Shown: positions 1-6,222 of the stretch, piece by piece
Layout of the letters: each line of letters opens with the position of its first letter
How positions within the stretch are numbered: position 1 is the first letter of the stretch
NCBI GenBank assembly: GCA_029936705.1
Contig: JAPYSD010000014.1
Location: 1 to 19,481 of the forward strand
DNA length: 19,481 nucleotides
Direction: 5' to 3'
From: Croceicoccus sp.
Lineage (GTDB): Bacteria; Pseudomonadota; Alphaproteobacteria; Sphingomonadales; Sphingomonadaceae
Notes under the pieces: model-generated
Told to the model about the DNA's origin: nothing
Seen by the model: the letters and a program-made list of their open reading frames with translations, nothing else
Databases searched by the model: none
Translations under genes and position numbers: made by a program

Positions 1-25
1 AGGCCGAGATATTGCGCAGATCCAT
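1..25 (-). CDS. RND efflux pump inner-membrane transporter, N-terminal fragment
   Basis: Only the first eight codons are in the window, reading MDLRNISA before the left edge. An N-terminus of this kind (LRNISAW...IRNP) is typical of AcrB/CusA-family RND permeases, which export drugs or metals by proton antiport across the inner membrane. The ATG lies 11 bp after the stop of the periplasmic adaptor gene, and AGGA stands just ahead of it, so the two are cotranscribed and the context supports the call strongly. Substrate cannot be judged from this fragment. Confidence 0.7.
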
Positions 26-36
26 GGTCCTGCCCC

Positions 37-1248
37 TCAGCCGTCAGAGCCGGCGGTGACGGCTTTGACCGTGTCGCCGGGGCTGAGGAAGCCGCCCGCG
101 CGCAGCACGATGCGTTCCTTGCCGGTGAGGCCGCTGGCAATGGTGATGCCCTGGGCCGTGACCATGCCAAGCTTTACCCGCTTGCGCGCGACCTTGTTGT
201 CGCTGTCGACGACATAGACATAGCTGCCCTCGTCATCGGACTGGATGGCCGATTCCGGCAGCACCGGCGCGGTTACCGAACCGGACCGGATGGTGGCCGT
301 GGCGAAACCGCCGGGACGCAGCGCCTGGTCATAAGGCAGCGCGATGCGCGCGATGCCCTGGCGCGAGGATTCGTCGATGGTGGGCGCAAGCTGCCAGACC
401 TGTCCGGTAAAGACCTGCTCGCTGCCGACGGGCCTGACCTCTGCCGGAACGCCGACCGCCAGCCGCGCCAGGTCGCTTTCGCTAACCCGGGCATTCAGCT
501 CCATCTCGCCCCCGCGGGCGAGGACGAACAGCGGGCTGCCACCCGCACCGACGACCTGCCCGCGCTCGACATTACGCTCGAGCACCAGACCGCCCGCAGG
601 CGCGACGATGCTGAGCCGTGCGTTGCGGGCGCGCAATTCGCCCAGCGTCGCCTGCGCCACGCGGACGCGCGCTTCGGCGGCATCGCGGGTCGCGGTCAGG
701 CGATCGACGTCGGCAGTGGAAATGAAACCGCGATCGACCAGCTTGAGCGCACGATCGAGATTGGCCTGCGCCAACTGCGCATCGGCGCGGGCGACCTGCA
801 CCTGCGCGGATTGCGCCTCGGCCTGCTGGCTCTGCACCGAACGGTCGATGACGGCCAGCACCTGGCCCGCGCGGACCCAGTCGCCCGCATCGACCCGCAC
901 GTCGCTGACCGAGCCGCCCTCGCCCACCGAGCCGACCGGCATGGGACGGCGCGCGCCCAGCGTACCGGTAGTGGTGATTTCGCCTGCGACATTGGTGTTG
1001 CCCGGCACGGCGACGGTCACGATGGGAACCTGCGCTTCCGATTGCTCGGGCGCAGCGGAACTCTGCCAGATCAGGAAAGCGACTATGGCCGCAAGTGCGG
1101 CCACGGCGGCGACGATGATGACGATGCGGCGCTTCTTGCGCGCGCTTTCCTCTTCGGACGTGCCGAAGTCGGATAGCTCGCCATCGGCGATCCTGTCGTG
1201 CATCACTGGATCCGCCCCTTCAGTCGCTATGGACCTGTCGTAGTTCAT
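37..1248 (-). CDS. RND efflux periplasmic adaptor (membrane fusion protein, HlyD/AcrA family)
   Basis: This 403-aa protein should link an inner-membrane RND pump to an outer-membrane channel. A cytoplasmic N-terminus rich in charged residues is followed by one membrane segment at about residues 41-61. Next come a biotinyl-lipoyl half-motif (GGSVSDVRVDAGDWVRAGQ), a helical hairpin rich in Ala, Gln and Arg (about 135-210), the second lipoyl half (LSIVAPAGGLVLERNVERGQ), and beta-barrel and membrane-proximal domains ending in the family-typical LSPGDTVKAV. The length fits the family. The ATG at 1248 has only a weak ribosome-binding site, but a near-consensus -10 element lies about 36 bp upstream. 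The transporter gene follows after 11 bp. The anchor is a membrane helix, not a lipobox, so it is not an AcrA-type lipoprotein. Substrate is unknown. Confidence 0.92.
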   Translation of the reverse strand: MNYDRSIATEGADPVMHDRIADGELSDFGTSEEESARKKRRIVIIVAAVAALAAIVAFLIWQSSAAPEQSEAQVPIVTVAVPGNTNVAGEITTTGTLGARRPMPVGSVGEGGSVSDVRVDAGDWVRAGQVLAVIDRSVQSQQAEAQSAQVQVARADAQLAQANLDRALKLVDRGFISTADVDRLTATRDAAEARVRVAQATLGELRARNARLSIVAPAGGLVLERNVERGQVVGAGGSPLFVLARGGEMELNARVSESDLARLAVGVPAEVRPVGSEQVFTGQVWQLAPTIDESSRQGIARIALPYDQALRPGGFATATIRSGSVTAPVLPESAIQSDDEGSYVYVVDSDNKVARKRVKLGMVTAQGITIASGLTGKERIVLRAGGFLSPGDTVKAVTAGSDG

Positions 1249-1283
1249 TGTCGGTCGCCTGCTGCCATCCGTCCCAGACGGCT

Positions 1284-1289
1284 ATTATA
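1284..1289 (-). promoter_or_regulatory. Candidate -10 element of the RND efflux operon
   Basis: On the minus strand the gap upstream of the adaptor gene reads TATAAT, a full match to the sigma-70 -10 hexamer and rare in such GC-rich DNA. It lies 35 bp before the ATG at 1248, giving an expected 5' leader of about 29 nt. No convincing -35 hexamer stands at 17 bp spacing (ACCGAC there), so the promoter may need an activator. Confidence 0.45.
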
Positions 1290-1363
1290 ACTCGCCAACC
1301 GTTCCCGTCGGTCTGCGGTCGAAGGCTTGGGCGTCCGTTCCAGAACCGGAGCACTTACGCCGA

Positions 1364-1399
1364 AACGATGGGCCCGCGATCATCGCGAAGCCCATCGTT
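1364..1399. terminator. Nested GC-rich hairpin between the stress gene and the efflux operon
   Basis: A perfect 10-bp inverted repeat (AACGATGGGC at 1364-1373 with GCCCATCGTT at 1390-1399) encloses a second perfect stem (CGCGAT / ATCGCG, 1375-1380 and 1382-1387). It lies about 77 bp beyond the stop of the GlsB-like gene. No T-run follows on either strand, so it would be an atypical intrinsic terminator. It could also be an RNA structure or a protein-binding site. Confidence 0.45.
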
Positions 1400-1425
1400 G
1401 ATTTCGGCTGTTATCACTTGCTGCG

Positions 1426-1449
1426 CTGCGAAACAATTGCGTTTCGCAG
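1426..1449. terminator. Second hairpin just downstream of the GlsB-like gene
   Basis: CTGCGAAAC (1426-1434) and GTTTCGCAG (1441-1449) form a perfect 9-bp stem with a 6-nt loop. It starts 26 bp after the stop codon of the minus-strand GlsB-like gene, where a transcription end would be expected. There is no T-tract after it, so the terminator role is inferred from position and structure only. Confidence 0.45.
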
Positions 1450-1475
1450 AGCAGAATCAGTCGTTCGTCTGTCGG

Positions 1476-1742
1476 TTAGCGTACTCGACCACGCTGAACG
1501 AGGTTCACGATCGCCAGCAGAACAACCGCACCAATAAAGGCGATGATCAGACCAACAAGCGAGAATTCCTGGACGCTTCCGCCCACGCCGAACAGCGGTC
1601 CGGCAATGGCGTTACCGATCAGCGAACCGATACAACCCACGACGATGTTCCAGAAGATGCCCATCGAGGCATCCCGGTTCATTACCATGCTGGCCAGCCA
1701 GCCAGCGACGCCGCCTACAATAAGTGCAATAATCCAACCCAC
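1476..1742 (-). CDS. GlsB/YeaQ/YmgE-family stress-response membrane protein
   Basis: This is a very hydrophobic 88-aa protein with three predicted membrane segments at about residues 1-17, 32-51 and 60-82. It carries the glycine-rich family pattern (GWIIALIVGGVAGWLA near the N-terminus; GIFWNIVVGCIGSLIGNAI in the middle). The family (transglycosylase-associated or GlsB/YeaQ/YmgE) is small, inner-membrane and stress-induced, with no established biochemical activity. The start is a GTG at 1742, supported by a strong AAGGAGA ribosome-binding site 7 nt ahead. A perfect EcfG-type promoter lies just upstream, so it probably belongs to the general stress regulon. It is monocistronic, with hairpins downstream. 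Confidence 0.93.
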   Translation of the reverse strand: MGWIIALIVGGVAGWLASMVMNRDASMGIFWNIVVGCIGSLIGNAIAGPLFGVGGSVQEFSLVGLIIAFIGAVVLLAIVNLVQRGRVR

Positions 1743-1772
1743 GGCAGTTCTCCTTCCAATTGTTGAAAGCAG

Positions 1773-1797
1773 AACGGTTTTGTTACCGCGATGTTCC
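1773..1797 (-). promoter_or_regulatory. EcfG (general stress response sigma factor) promoter of the GlsB-like gene
   Basis: The minus strand reads GGAAC (1797-1793), a 16-bp spacer, then CGTT (1776-1773). This is exactly the consensus recognised by alphaproteobacterial EcfG/SigT sigma factors in the PhyR-NepR-EcfG pathway. The predicted start, about 8 bp past the CGTT, leaves a short leader holding the AAGGAGA site before the GTG at 1742. Spacing, orientation and the nature of the downstream gene all agree. Confidence 0.8.
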
Positions 1798-1842
1798 GGA
1801 AGCAGGCTTAAAGAATCGTGAAGCGGTCTTTCGAAGGCCGGG

Positions 1843-2142
1843 TCAGTATTTCATCTGCCGCTCGTAAAGGTCGCGGTAATGCTGGATCCGGGTGACGCGC
1901 AGGCCCTTCATCCCCGACCGTTCCACCGCCCGCTGCCACGACGCAAATTCCTCGAGCGTCAAATCATAGCGTGCGCACGCGTCGTCGATCGACAACAGGC
2001 CGCCGTTCACGGCAGCAACCACTTCCGCCTTGCGGCGAACGACCCACCGTTTGGTGGAGGGAGGGGGCAGGTCGTCAATCGTGAGCGGCTCGCCAAGCGG
2101 TCCGATCACCATTGATGGCCTGATGTCCTGGTTCTCGATCAT
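1843..2142 (-). CDS. sciP: SciP, CtrA inhibitor protein (DUF1153)
   Basis: This 99-aa protein matches the DUF1153/SciP family throughout. It has the segment GPLGEPLTIDDLPPPSTKRW, the family core RRKAEVVAAVNGGLLSIDDA (about residues 36-55), a helix-turn-helix-like region (CARYDLTLEEFASWQRAVER) and the end GLRVTRIQHYRDLYERQ. In Caulobacter crescentus, SciP binds the master cell-cycle regulator CtrA and blocks its activation of target promoters in G1 cells. The ATG follows the TAG of the upstream gene with no gap, and its ribosome-binding site (GAGGA, 4 nt ahead) lies inside that gene's end, so translation is likely coupled. CtrA-like boxes lie about 90 bp upstream and ahead of the upstream gene. 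Confidence 0.92.
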   Translation of the reverse strand: MIENQDIRPSMVIGPLGEPLTIDDLPPPSTKRWVVRRKAEVVAAVNGGLLSIDDACARYDLTLEEFASWQRAVERSGMKGLRVTRIQHYRDLYERQMKY

Positions 2143-2619
2143 CTAATCCTCGATATTCAAGCCGGATGCCGAACCGACGCCGGATGTCGGCATGCTGCAT
2201 CCCGGTTCATCGTTAGGTCGCGAAGGTTTAGGATCGGGTAAACAGGACCCGGCCAATCCGTAATTTTTGTCGTCCGGTCGTGAAATGGTGCCATTTTCCG
2301 GGGTTTCCTCGCCCGCCTGACTGGCCTGCGCATGACCGAAGAGCGCTTCCGCCGCGCGCGGATCGAAGCTGCCCTCGGCATGGATCCACCCGGCCATCGC
2401 CTCGTTCTCGCCCCGCATCGCGCCGCGCAGGTCGCGCTCCGCGCTCAATTTCGCGCGCAGGGAATGCCAGTCGAGCGAGCGAGCGCCATGCCCCGCCATG
2501 TCGTGGACCAGGCCGCCGCCTGTCTCACCGTCCGCTTCCGCCGTGTCCTTCGCCTCGGGCGATCCCTCTCGGTCCGTTCCGGGCAAATTGGGGAATTTGG
2601 CGAACATGGGTGTCAGCAT
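2143..2619 (-). CDS. Conserved hypothetical protein encoded upstream of sciP
   Basis: This 158-aa protein is soluble, with no signal peptide or membrane segment. It has a charged, probably helical core at about residues 48-100 (LDWHSLRAKLSAERDLRGAM, then FDPRAAEALF) and a low-complexity polar C-terminus rich in Pro, Ser and Gly. The core resembles unnamed sphingomonad proteins I recall next to DUF1153 genes, but I cannot name a function. Two starts are possible, ATG 2619 and ATG 2607 (MFAKFPNLPG); a GGGGG tract lies very close to the first. Its TAG directly abuts the sciP ATG, so the pair probably form an operon. The 3' third includes a somewhat AT-richer patch (about 2220-2300) that may double as a sciP promoter, so the C-terminus is the least certain part. 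Confidence 0.65.
   Translation of the reverse strand: MLTPMFAKFPNLPGTDREGSPEAKDTAEADGETGGGLVHDMAGHGARSLDWHSLRAKLSAERDLRGAMRGENEAMAGWIHAEGSFDPRAAEALFGHAQASQAGEETPENGTISRPDDKNYGLAGSCLPDPKPSRPNDEPGCSMPTSGVGSASGLNIED
2228..2242 (-). promoter_or_regulatory. CtrA-like box upstream of sciP
   Basis: The minus strand reads TTTA-N7-CTAA, two mismatches from the CtrA full site TTAA-N7-TTAA. Its centre is about 93 bp before the sciP ATG, inside the upstream gene. A CtrA site centred near -35 would give a leader of about 55-60 nt. In Caulobacter sciP is itself CtrA-activated, which makes the position meaningful, but the match is partial. Confidence 0.3.
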
Positions 2620-2631
2620 GCCCCCAGTTGG

Positions 2632-2646
2632 TCAACAAAAGGTAAA
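2632..2646 (-). promoter_or_regulatory. CtrA-like box ahead of the hypothetical-sciP operon
   Basis: The minus strand reads TTTA-N7-TTGA (followed by CC), one mismatch in each half of TTAA-N7-TTAA. It lies 13-27 bp before the ATG at 2619, in the 115-bp gap shared with divergent mnmA. If CtrA bound here at -35, transcription would start close to the ATG at 2607, implying a leaderless or nearly leaderless message; binding could equally repress. Confidence 0.3.
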
Positions 2647-2734
2647 GGTCCCAAGCAGTAATCGACTAGGTGTTTCGCAAACCGGCTTCCTCGACGGTTT
2701 ATCACCGGGCCCGCGCGGTGTATGGGCGCGCATC

Positions 2735-3895
2735 ATGAATGCCCCGATGACCAGTCCCGCTGCCGAGTCGATCGACCCGGCTGCCCTCTTCGACCTGCCC
2801 GGCCCGATGTCCGGCAGACGCATCGTCGTGGCCATGTCGGGCGGGGTGGATTCCTCGGTCGTGGCGGCGCTGGCAGCGCAAACGGGGGCCGAGGTGATCG
2901 GCGTCACGCTTCAGCTTTACGATCACGGCGAGGCGGTGAAGCGCAAAGGCGCCTGCTGTGCGGGCGACGATATTCGCGATGCGCGCGCGGTAGCCGACCG
3001 GCTGGGCATCGCGCATTACGTGTTCGACCACGAAAGCAGCTTCCGCGAAAGCGTGATCGACGGTTTTGCCGACGAATACTTGCAAGGGCGCACGCCCATT
3101 CCCTGCATCCGCTGCAATATGGGCCCGAAGTTCACCGACCTGTTCCGGATGGCGCGCGAGCTTGGCGCGGACTGCCTTGCCACCGGCCATTACGTGCGCC
3201 GCGTTCCGGGCACGACAGGGCCGGAGATGCACCGCGCGCACGACCCGGCCCGCGACCAGAGCTATTTCCTCTACGCCACCACCCAGGACCAGCTGGACTT
3301 CCTGCGCTTTCCGCTGGGCGGCCTGCCCAAGGCCGAGGTACGCCGCATCGCGCAGACGCTGGGCCTTGGCGTCGCGGCCAAGCCCGACAGCCAGGACATC
3401 TGCTTCGTGCCGGACGGCGATTACGCCTCGCTGGTCAAGAAGCTGCGGCCCGAGGCCGGCGACGCGGGCGATATCGTCCATGCCGAGAGCGGCGAGACGC
3501 TTGGCCGCCATCGCGGCATCGTGCACTACACCGTGGGCCAGCGCCGCGGGATCGAGATCGGCGGACAGCCCGAGCCGCTCTATGTCATCCGCATCGATGC
3601 CGCGGACAACGCGGTAATCGTCGGACCCAAACGCCTGCTCGCCGTGGGCGCGATGCGCGTGATCGAAACCAATCGCATCGGCCCGGTGCCTGGCGAAGGG
3701 CTGACCGCCAAGGTCCGCTCGCTCGCCAAGCCGGTGCCGGTCACGCTGGAAGGCGCGCTGGGCGATGGCGGCGAAGTGCGGGTCCGCTTCGCGCAGCCCG
3801 AATACGGCGTGGCGCCGGGCCAGGCGGCGGTGATCTATGCCGGTGACCGTGTCATCGGCGGCGGCTGGATCGAAGAGACGTTCGCGGCGGCATAG
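2735..3895 (+). CDS. mnmA: tRNA-specific 2-thiouridylase MnmA
   Basis: MnmA transfers sulfur to C2 of uridine 34 in tRNA(Lys), tRNA(Glu) and tRNA(Gln), using ATP to adenylate the base. The 386-aa protein has the PP-loop SGGVDSS at residues 35-41. The catalytic cysteine is Cys127 in PIPCIRCN (E. coli Cys102), and the second is Cys223 in SQDICFVPDG (E. coli Cys199). The conserved TGHY, DQSYFL and HYTVGQRRG segments are all present, as is the C-terminal beta-barrel region ending EYGVAPGQAAVIY. The frame is open further upstream, but ATG 2735 (MNAPMTS) gives the normal N-terminus; its ribosome-binding site is weak. The stop lies 6 bp from the stop of the convergent gene. Confidence 0.95.
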   Translation: MNAPMTSPAAESIDPAALFDLPGPMSGRRIVVAMSGGVDSSVVAALAAQTGAEVIGVTLQLYDHGEAVKRKGACCAGDDIRDARAVADRLGIAHYVFDHESSFRESVIDGFADEYLQGRTPIPCIRCNMGPKFTDLFRMARELGADCLATGHYVRRVPGTTGPEMHRAHDPARDQSYFLYATTQDQLDFLRFPLGGLPKAEVRRIAQTLGLGVAAKPDSQDICFVPDGDYASLVKKLRPEAGDAGDIVHAESGETLGRHRGIVHYTVGQRRGIEIGGQPEPLYVIRIDAADNAVIVGPKRLLAVGAMRVIETNRIGPVPGEGLTAKVRSLAKPVPVTLEGALGDGGEVRVRFAQPEYGVAPGQAAVIYAGDRVIGGGWIEETFAAA

Positions 3896-3901
3896 CCCGC
3901 C

Positions 3902-4270
3902 CTAGCCGTCCCACGGCTCCAGCAGACAGCCCCAGCCCTCGCGAAAGGTCGCGCGCGTCGATGCCAGCAGGGGCACGCTGGCGGTGACGGCCTGCGCGTC
4001 CTCCTCGACCGACAGGCGCACCATCGACATGCCCGGTTCGAAATCGGCCCGGCAGTCGTCGATCGCTCGCCCCTCGACGAAATGGCACGAACAGGCGACG
4101 CGCGCGCCGAAGTCGGTCCCGGCCTGCGCCTGCTCCACCATGCCCGGCCCCCGCGTGGCCGCGCCCCAGCCCAGCGCCGCGATTGCCATGACGGGTACGA
4201 CCACCCACAGCCTGCGCCAGCGCGATGGCTTCGTTTCCACAGGGCTGCTCACTTCAATCTTGCCTTTCAT
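3902..4270 (-). CDS. Small membrane-anchored hypothetical protein with a Cys-rich motif
   Basis: The 122-aa product starts at ATG 4270 (MKGKIEVSS). It has a basic stretch (KPSRWRR) followed by one membrane segment at about residues 22-40, leaving most of the chain in the periplasm. The exported part contains VACSCHFVEGRAIDDC, with three cysteines in 14 residues, and a fourth cysteine near the end (GWGCLLEPW), an even number that could form disulfides. It resembles unnamed sphingomonad proteins I recall beside beta-lactamase-fold hydrolases, and one is divergently encoded here with 27 bp between the starts. An upstream GTG at 4321 would add 17 residues and overlap that gene, so I prefer 4270. 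No function can be assigned; a role with the neighbouring hydrolase is a guess. Confidence 0.75.
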   Translation of the reverse strand: MKGKIEVSSPVETKPSRWRRLWVVVPVMAIAALGWGAATRGPGMVEQAQAGTDFGARVACSCHFVEGRAIDDCRADFEPGMSMVRLSVEEDAQAVTASVPLLASTRATFREGWGCLLEPWDG

Positions 4271-4297
4271 CGGGCGCGGGCGGATCAGACGCGCCTG

Positions 4298-5434
4298 ATG
4301 CCCTGCGCCCTTCCCCGCCACAAGTGGCTGATCGCATTTGCCGCCGCCTTATCGCTGTCCGCCTGCGGATCGGACGGGGAGCGCGAAGTTGCGCCTCCTT
4401 CCGACGCATCGCTGGCCGCGGTGCACGAAACCGATGCGGCCAATCGCACCGCGCTGGCCTATGCGGTCGACGGGCTGTTCGACGCGCAGGCAGTTGGCGA
4501 AACGCGCGCGCTGCTGGTGCTTTATGACGGCGACCCGGTGGCCGAACGCTATGGCCCGGGTTTCACCGCCCAAACGCCGCAGCACGGCTGGTCGCTGTCG
4601 AAGACGGTCACCGGCCTGATGATCGGCATGATGGTCGCCGACGGCTCGCTCGCGCTCGACGCGCCCGCCCCGGTGGAACGCTGGCAGCGGCCCGGCGATC
4701 CGCGCGGCGCGATCACGCTGCGCCACCTGCTGCAGATGCGGTCGGGCCTGCGCCATACCGAGGTCGCCGATCCCGCCTATGCCAGCGATACCGCGCGCAT
4801 GCTCTATCGCGACGGGCGGGGCGACATGGCGCATTACGCGCTGACCCAGCCGCTCGATCACGATGCGGGAACGCAGTTCGCCTATTCCACGTCGGAAACG
4901 CAGATCCTGTCCGACATCGCGGTGCGCACGCTGACGCCAAGCGAGGATCCGGCTGCGCGGCAGGCGGCGATGCAGGGCTGGCTGCAAAGCCGCCTGTTCG
5001 AACCGCTCGGCCTGACCAGCATGCGCGGCGAGTATGACGCCGACGGCACGCTGATCGGCGGCGCGATGTTCCACGCCAGCGCCCGCGACTGGGCCCGCAT
5101 CGGGGAGCTGATCCGCAAGGGCGGCACCGCGAACGACGTGCGCATCGTGCCGCGCGGGTGGATCGCCTTCATGGGGGGCAAGAACCCGGCGGACGGCGCC
5201 TATGGCGCGCATCTGTGGCGCAATCGCCCGCGCGAGGATGGCCGTAGCGAGGTCGTCTTCGGTGGCCTCGGGCCGCAGGACGCGGTCGCGGCGCTGGGCC
5301 ATCGCGGGCAATACATACTGGTGATCCCGTCGCGCAGGCTGACGGTGGTCCGGCTGGGCTACAGCACGGCAGAGCAGCAGGCCGCGCTCAACGACCGCAT
5401 GCTCTCGCTGGCCGAGCTATTTCCCGCTCAATAG
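4298..5434 (+). CDS. Serine hydrolase lipoprotein, class C beta-lactamase / 6-aminohexanoate-dimer hydrolase-like
   Basis: The 378-aa protein begins with a lipoprotein signal: basic n-region, hydrophobic stretch and lipobox LSAC with Cys23. The mature chain has the penicillin-binding/beta-lactamase fold. The catalytic SxxK is S99-L-S-K102 (GWSLSKT). The second motif is Tyr196 in AYSTSETQIL, as in the NylB/EstB branch. GHRGQ at 334-338 corresponds to the third, KTG-like, motif. Known members are esterases, amidases or DD-peptidases; true beta-lactamase activity is rare in this branch, so substrate is open. Starts of this and the divergent gene are only 27 bp apart. The stop overlaps the convergent phzF-like stop by 7 bp. 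Confidence 0.9.
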   Translation: MPCALPRHKWLIAFAAALSLSACGSDGEREVAPPSDASLAAVHETDAANRTALAYAVDGLFDAQAVGETRALLVLYDGDPVAERYGPGFTAQTPQHGWSLSKTVTGLMIGMMVADGSLALDAPAPVERWQRPGDPRGAITLRHLLQMRSGLRHTEVADPAYASDTARMLYRDGRGDMAHYALTQPLDHDAGTQFAYSTSETQILSDIAVRTLTPSEDPAARQAAMQGWLQSRLFEPLGLTSMRGEYDADGTLIGGAMFHASARDWARIGELIRKGGTANDVRIVPRGWIAFMGGKNPADGAYGAHLWRNRPREDGRSEVVFGGLGPQDAVAALGHRGQYILVIPSRRLTVVRLGYSTAEQQAALNDRMLSLAELFPAQ

Positions 5435-6222
5435 CGGAACATGCCCTCCACCACCGTGACGCACGGTCCGCCAAGCCATGCCGTCGCGCCGTCCAGTCGG
5501 CACGTCAGCAACCCGCCGCGGCTCGAGGCCTGGAACGCGGTGAATTCGTTTTGGCCAAGCCGCGCGGCCCAGAACGGCGTCAGCACCGCGTGGGCGGAAC
5601 CGGTGACGCTGTCTTCGGGCACGCCTGCGCCAGGAACGAACACACGGCTGACCACATCGGTGTCATTTCCTGGCGCGGTGCAGATGAACTGGTGGTCGCC
5701 CATGGCCGCAAGCGCGCCAAAATCAGGCGCAAGTGCGCGCACCTGTGCCTCGTCATCGAGCAGGAAGACATCATAGCGGTCGGGCGAGCGGTGGATCAGT
5801 TGCGGGCTGACGCCAAGGGCCGCGACCGCCTCGGGCCAGTCGCCTGGCGTGGTCGCGATGGCGGGCAGGGCCAGCTCATAGCCGCCCTCGCCCCGCTGCA
5901 CGGTCAACACGCCCGCCTGCCGCGTCTGGAACCGGACGACATCGCCCCCGCCCTGTTCCAGCAGCACATGACCGGCGGCCAGCGTCGCGTGGCCGCACAA
6001 GCGGATTTCGCATTCGGGCGTGAACCAGCGCAGGTGCCAGTCGGCGTCAGGACCGTCGCAAGGGACTAGAAAGGCGGTCTCAGCGAAATTGTTCTCCTCG
6101 CCGATGCGGCGCATGATCTCGTCGGGCGGAAAATCGTCTTCCCACAGCATGACGGCGGCCTGGTTGCCGCCGAATGCCTCGCTGCTGAACGCGTCGACAT
6201 GCCAATAGGGGATCGCCTGCAT
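5428..6222 (-). CDS. PhzF-family isomerase/epimerase
   Basis: The 264-aa protein has the two-lobed diaminopimelate-epimerase fold of the PhzF family. The N-terminus (PYWHVDAFSSEAFGGNQAAV) is diagnostic. The catalytic acid is probably Glu48 in EENNFAETAF (Glu45 of phenazine PhzF). GHATLAAGHVL begins at residue 77, and the C-terminal lobe has EDSVTGSAHAVL. No other phenazine gene is nearby, and most genomic PhzF proteins act on unknown small metabolites, so a phenazine role is not implied. Its ATG overlaps the stop of the cation-efflux gene by one base (TGATG), so the two are translationally coupled in the pdxH operon. It is full length. Confidence 0.9.
   Translation of the reverse strand: MQAIPYWHVDAFSSEAFGGNQAAVMLWEDDFPPDEIMRRIGEENNFAETAFLVPCDGPDADWHLRWFTPECEIRLCGHATLAAGHVLLEQGGGDVVRFQTRQAGVLTVQRGEGGYELALPAIATTPGDWPEAVAALGVSPQLIHRSPDRYDVFLLDDEAQVRALAPDFGALAAMGDHQFICTAPGNDTDVVSRVFVPGAGVPEDSVTGSAHAVLTPFWAARLGQNEFTAFQASSRGGLLTCRLDGATAWLGGPCVTVVEGMFRY

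Noticed and set aside
1275..1315. Inverted CAGAC / GTCTG flanking the TATAAT as an operator
   Set aside because: Arms are only 5 bp and 31 bp apart, too weak for a regulator-site claim.
1301..1339. GGAAC cores on the minus strand upstream of the efflux operon as further EcfG promoters
   Set aside because: Neither GGAAC has CGTT at 16-17 bp spacing.
2498..2734. N-terminal extension of MnmA by 79 codons
   Set aside because: The extension runs antisense to the hypothetical gene and lacks family similarity; ATG 2735 gives a normal MnmA N-terminus.
2702..3526. Antisense frame of about 274 codons opposite mnmA
   Set aside because: No domain signature, and mnmA on the other strand is unmistakable.
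4298..5434. Antibiotic-resistance beta-lactamase
   Set aside because: The Tyr-Ser-Thr and GHRGQ motifs fit the NylB/EstB esterase-like branch better than true class C beta-lactamases.
5428..6222. Phenazine biosynthesis cluster
   Set aside because: Only a PhzF-family protein is present, with no other phz genes; the family is broad.
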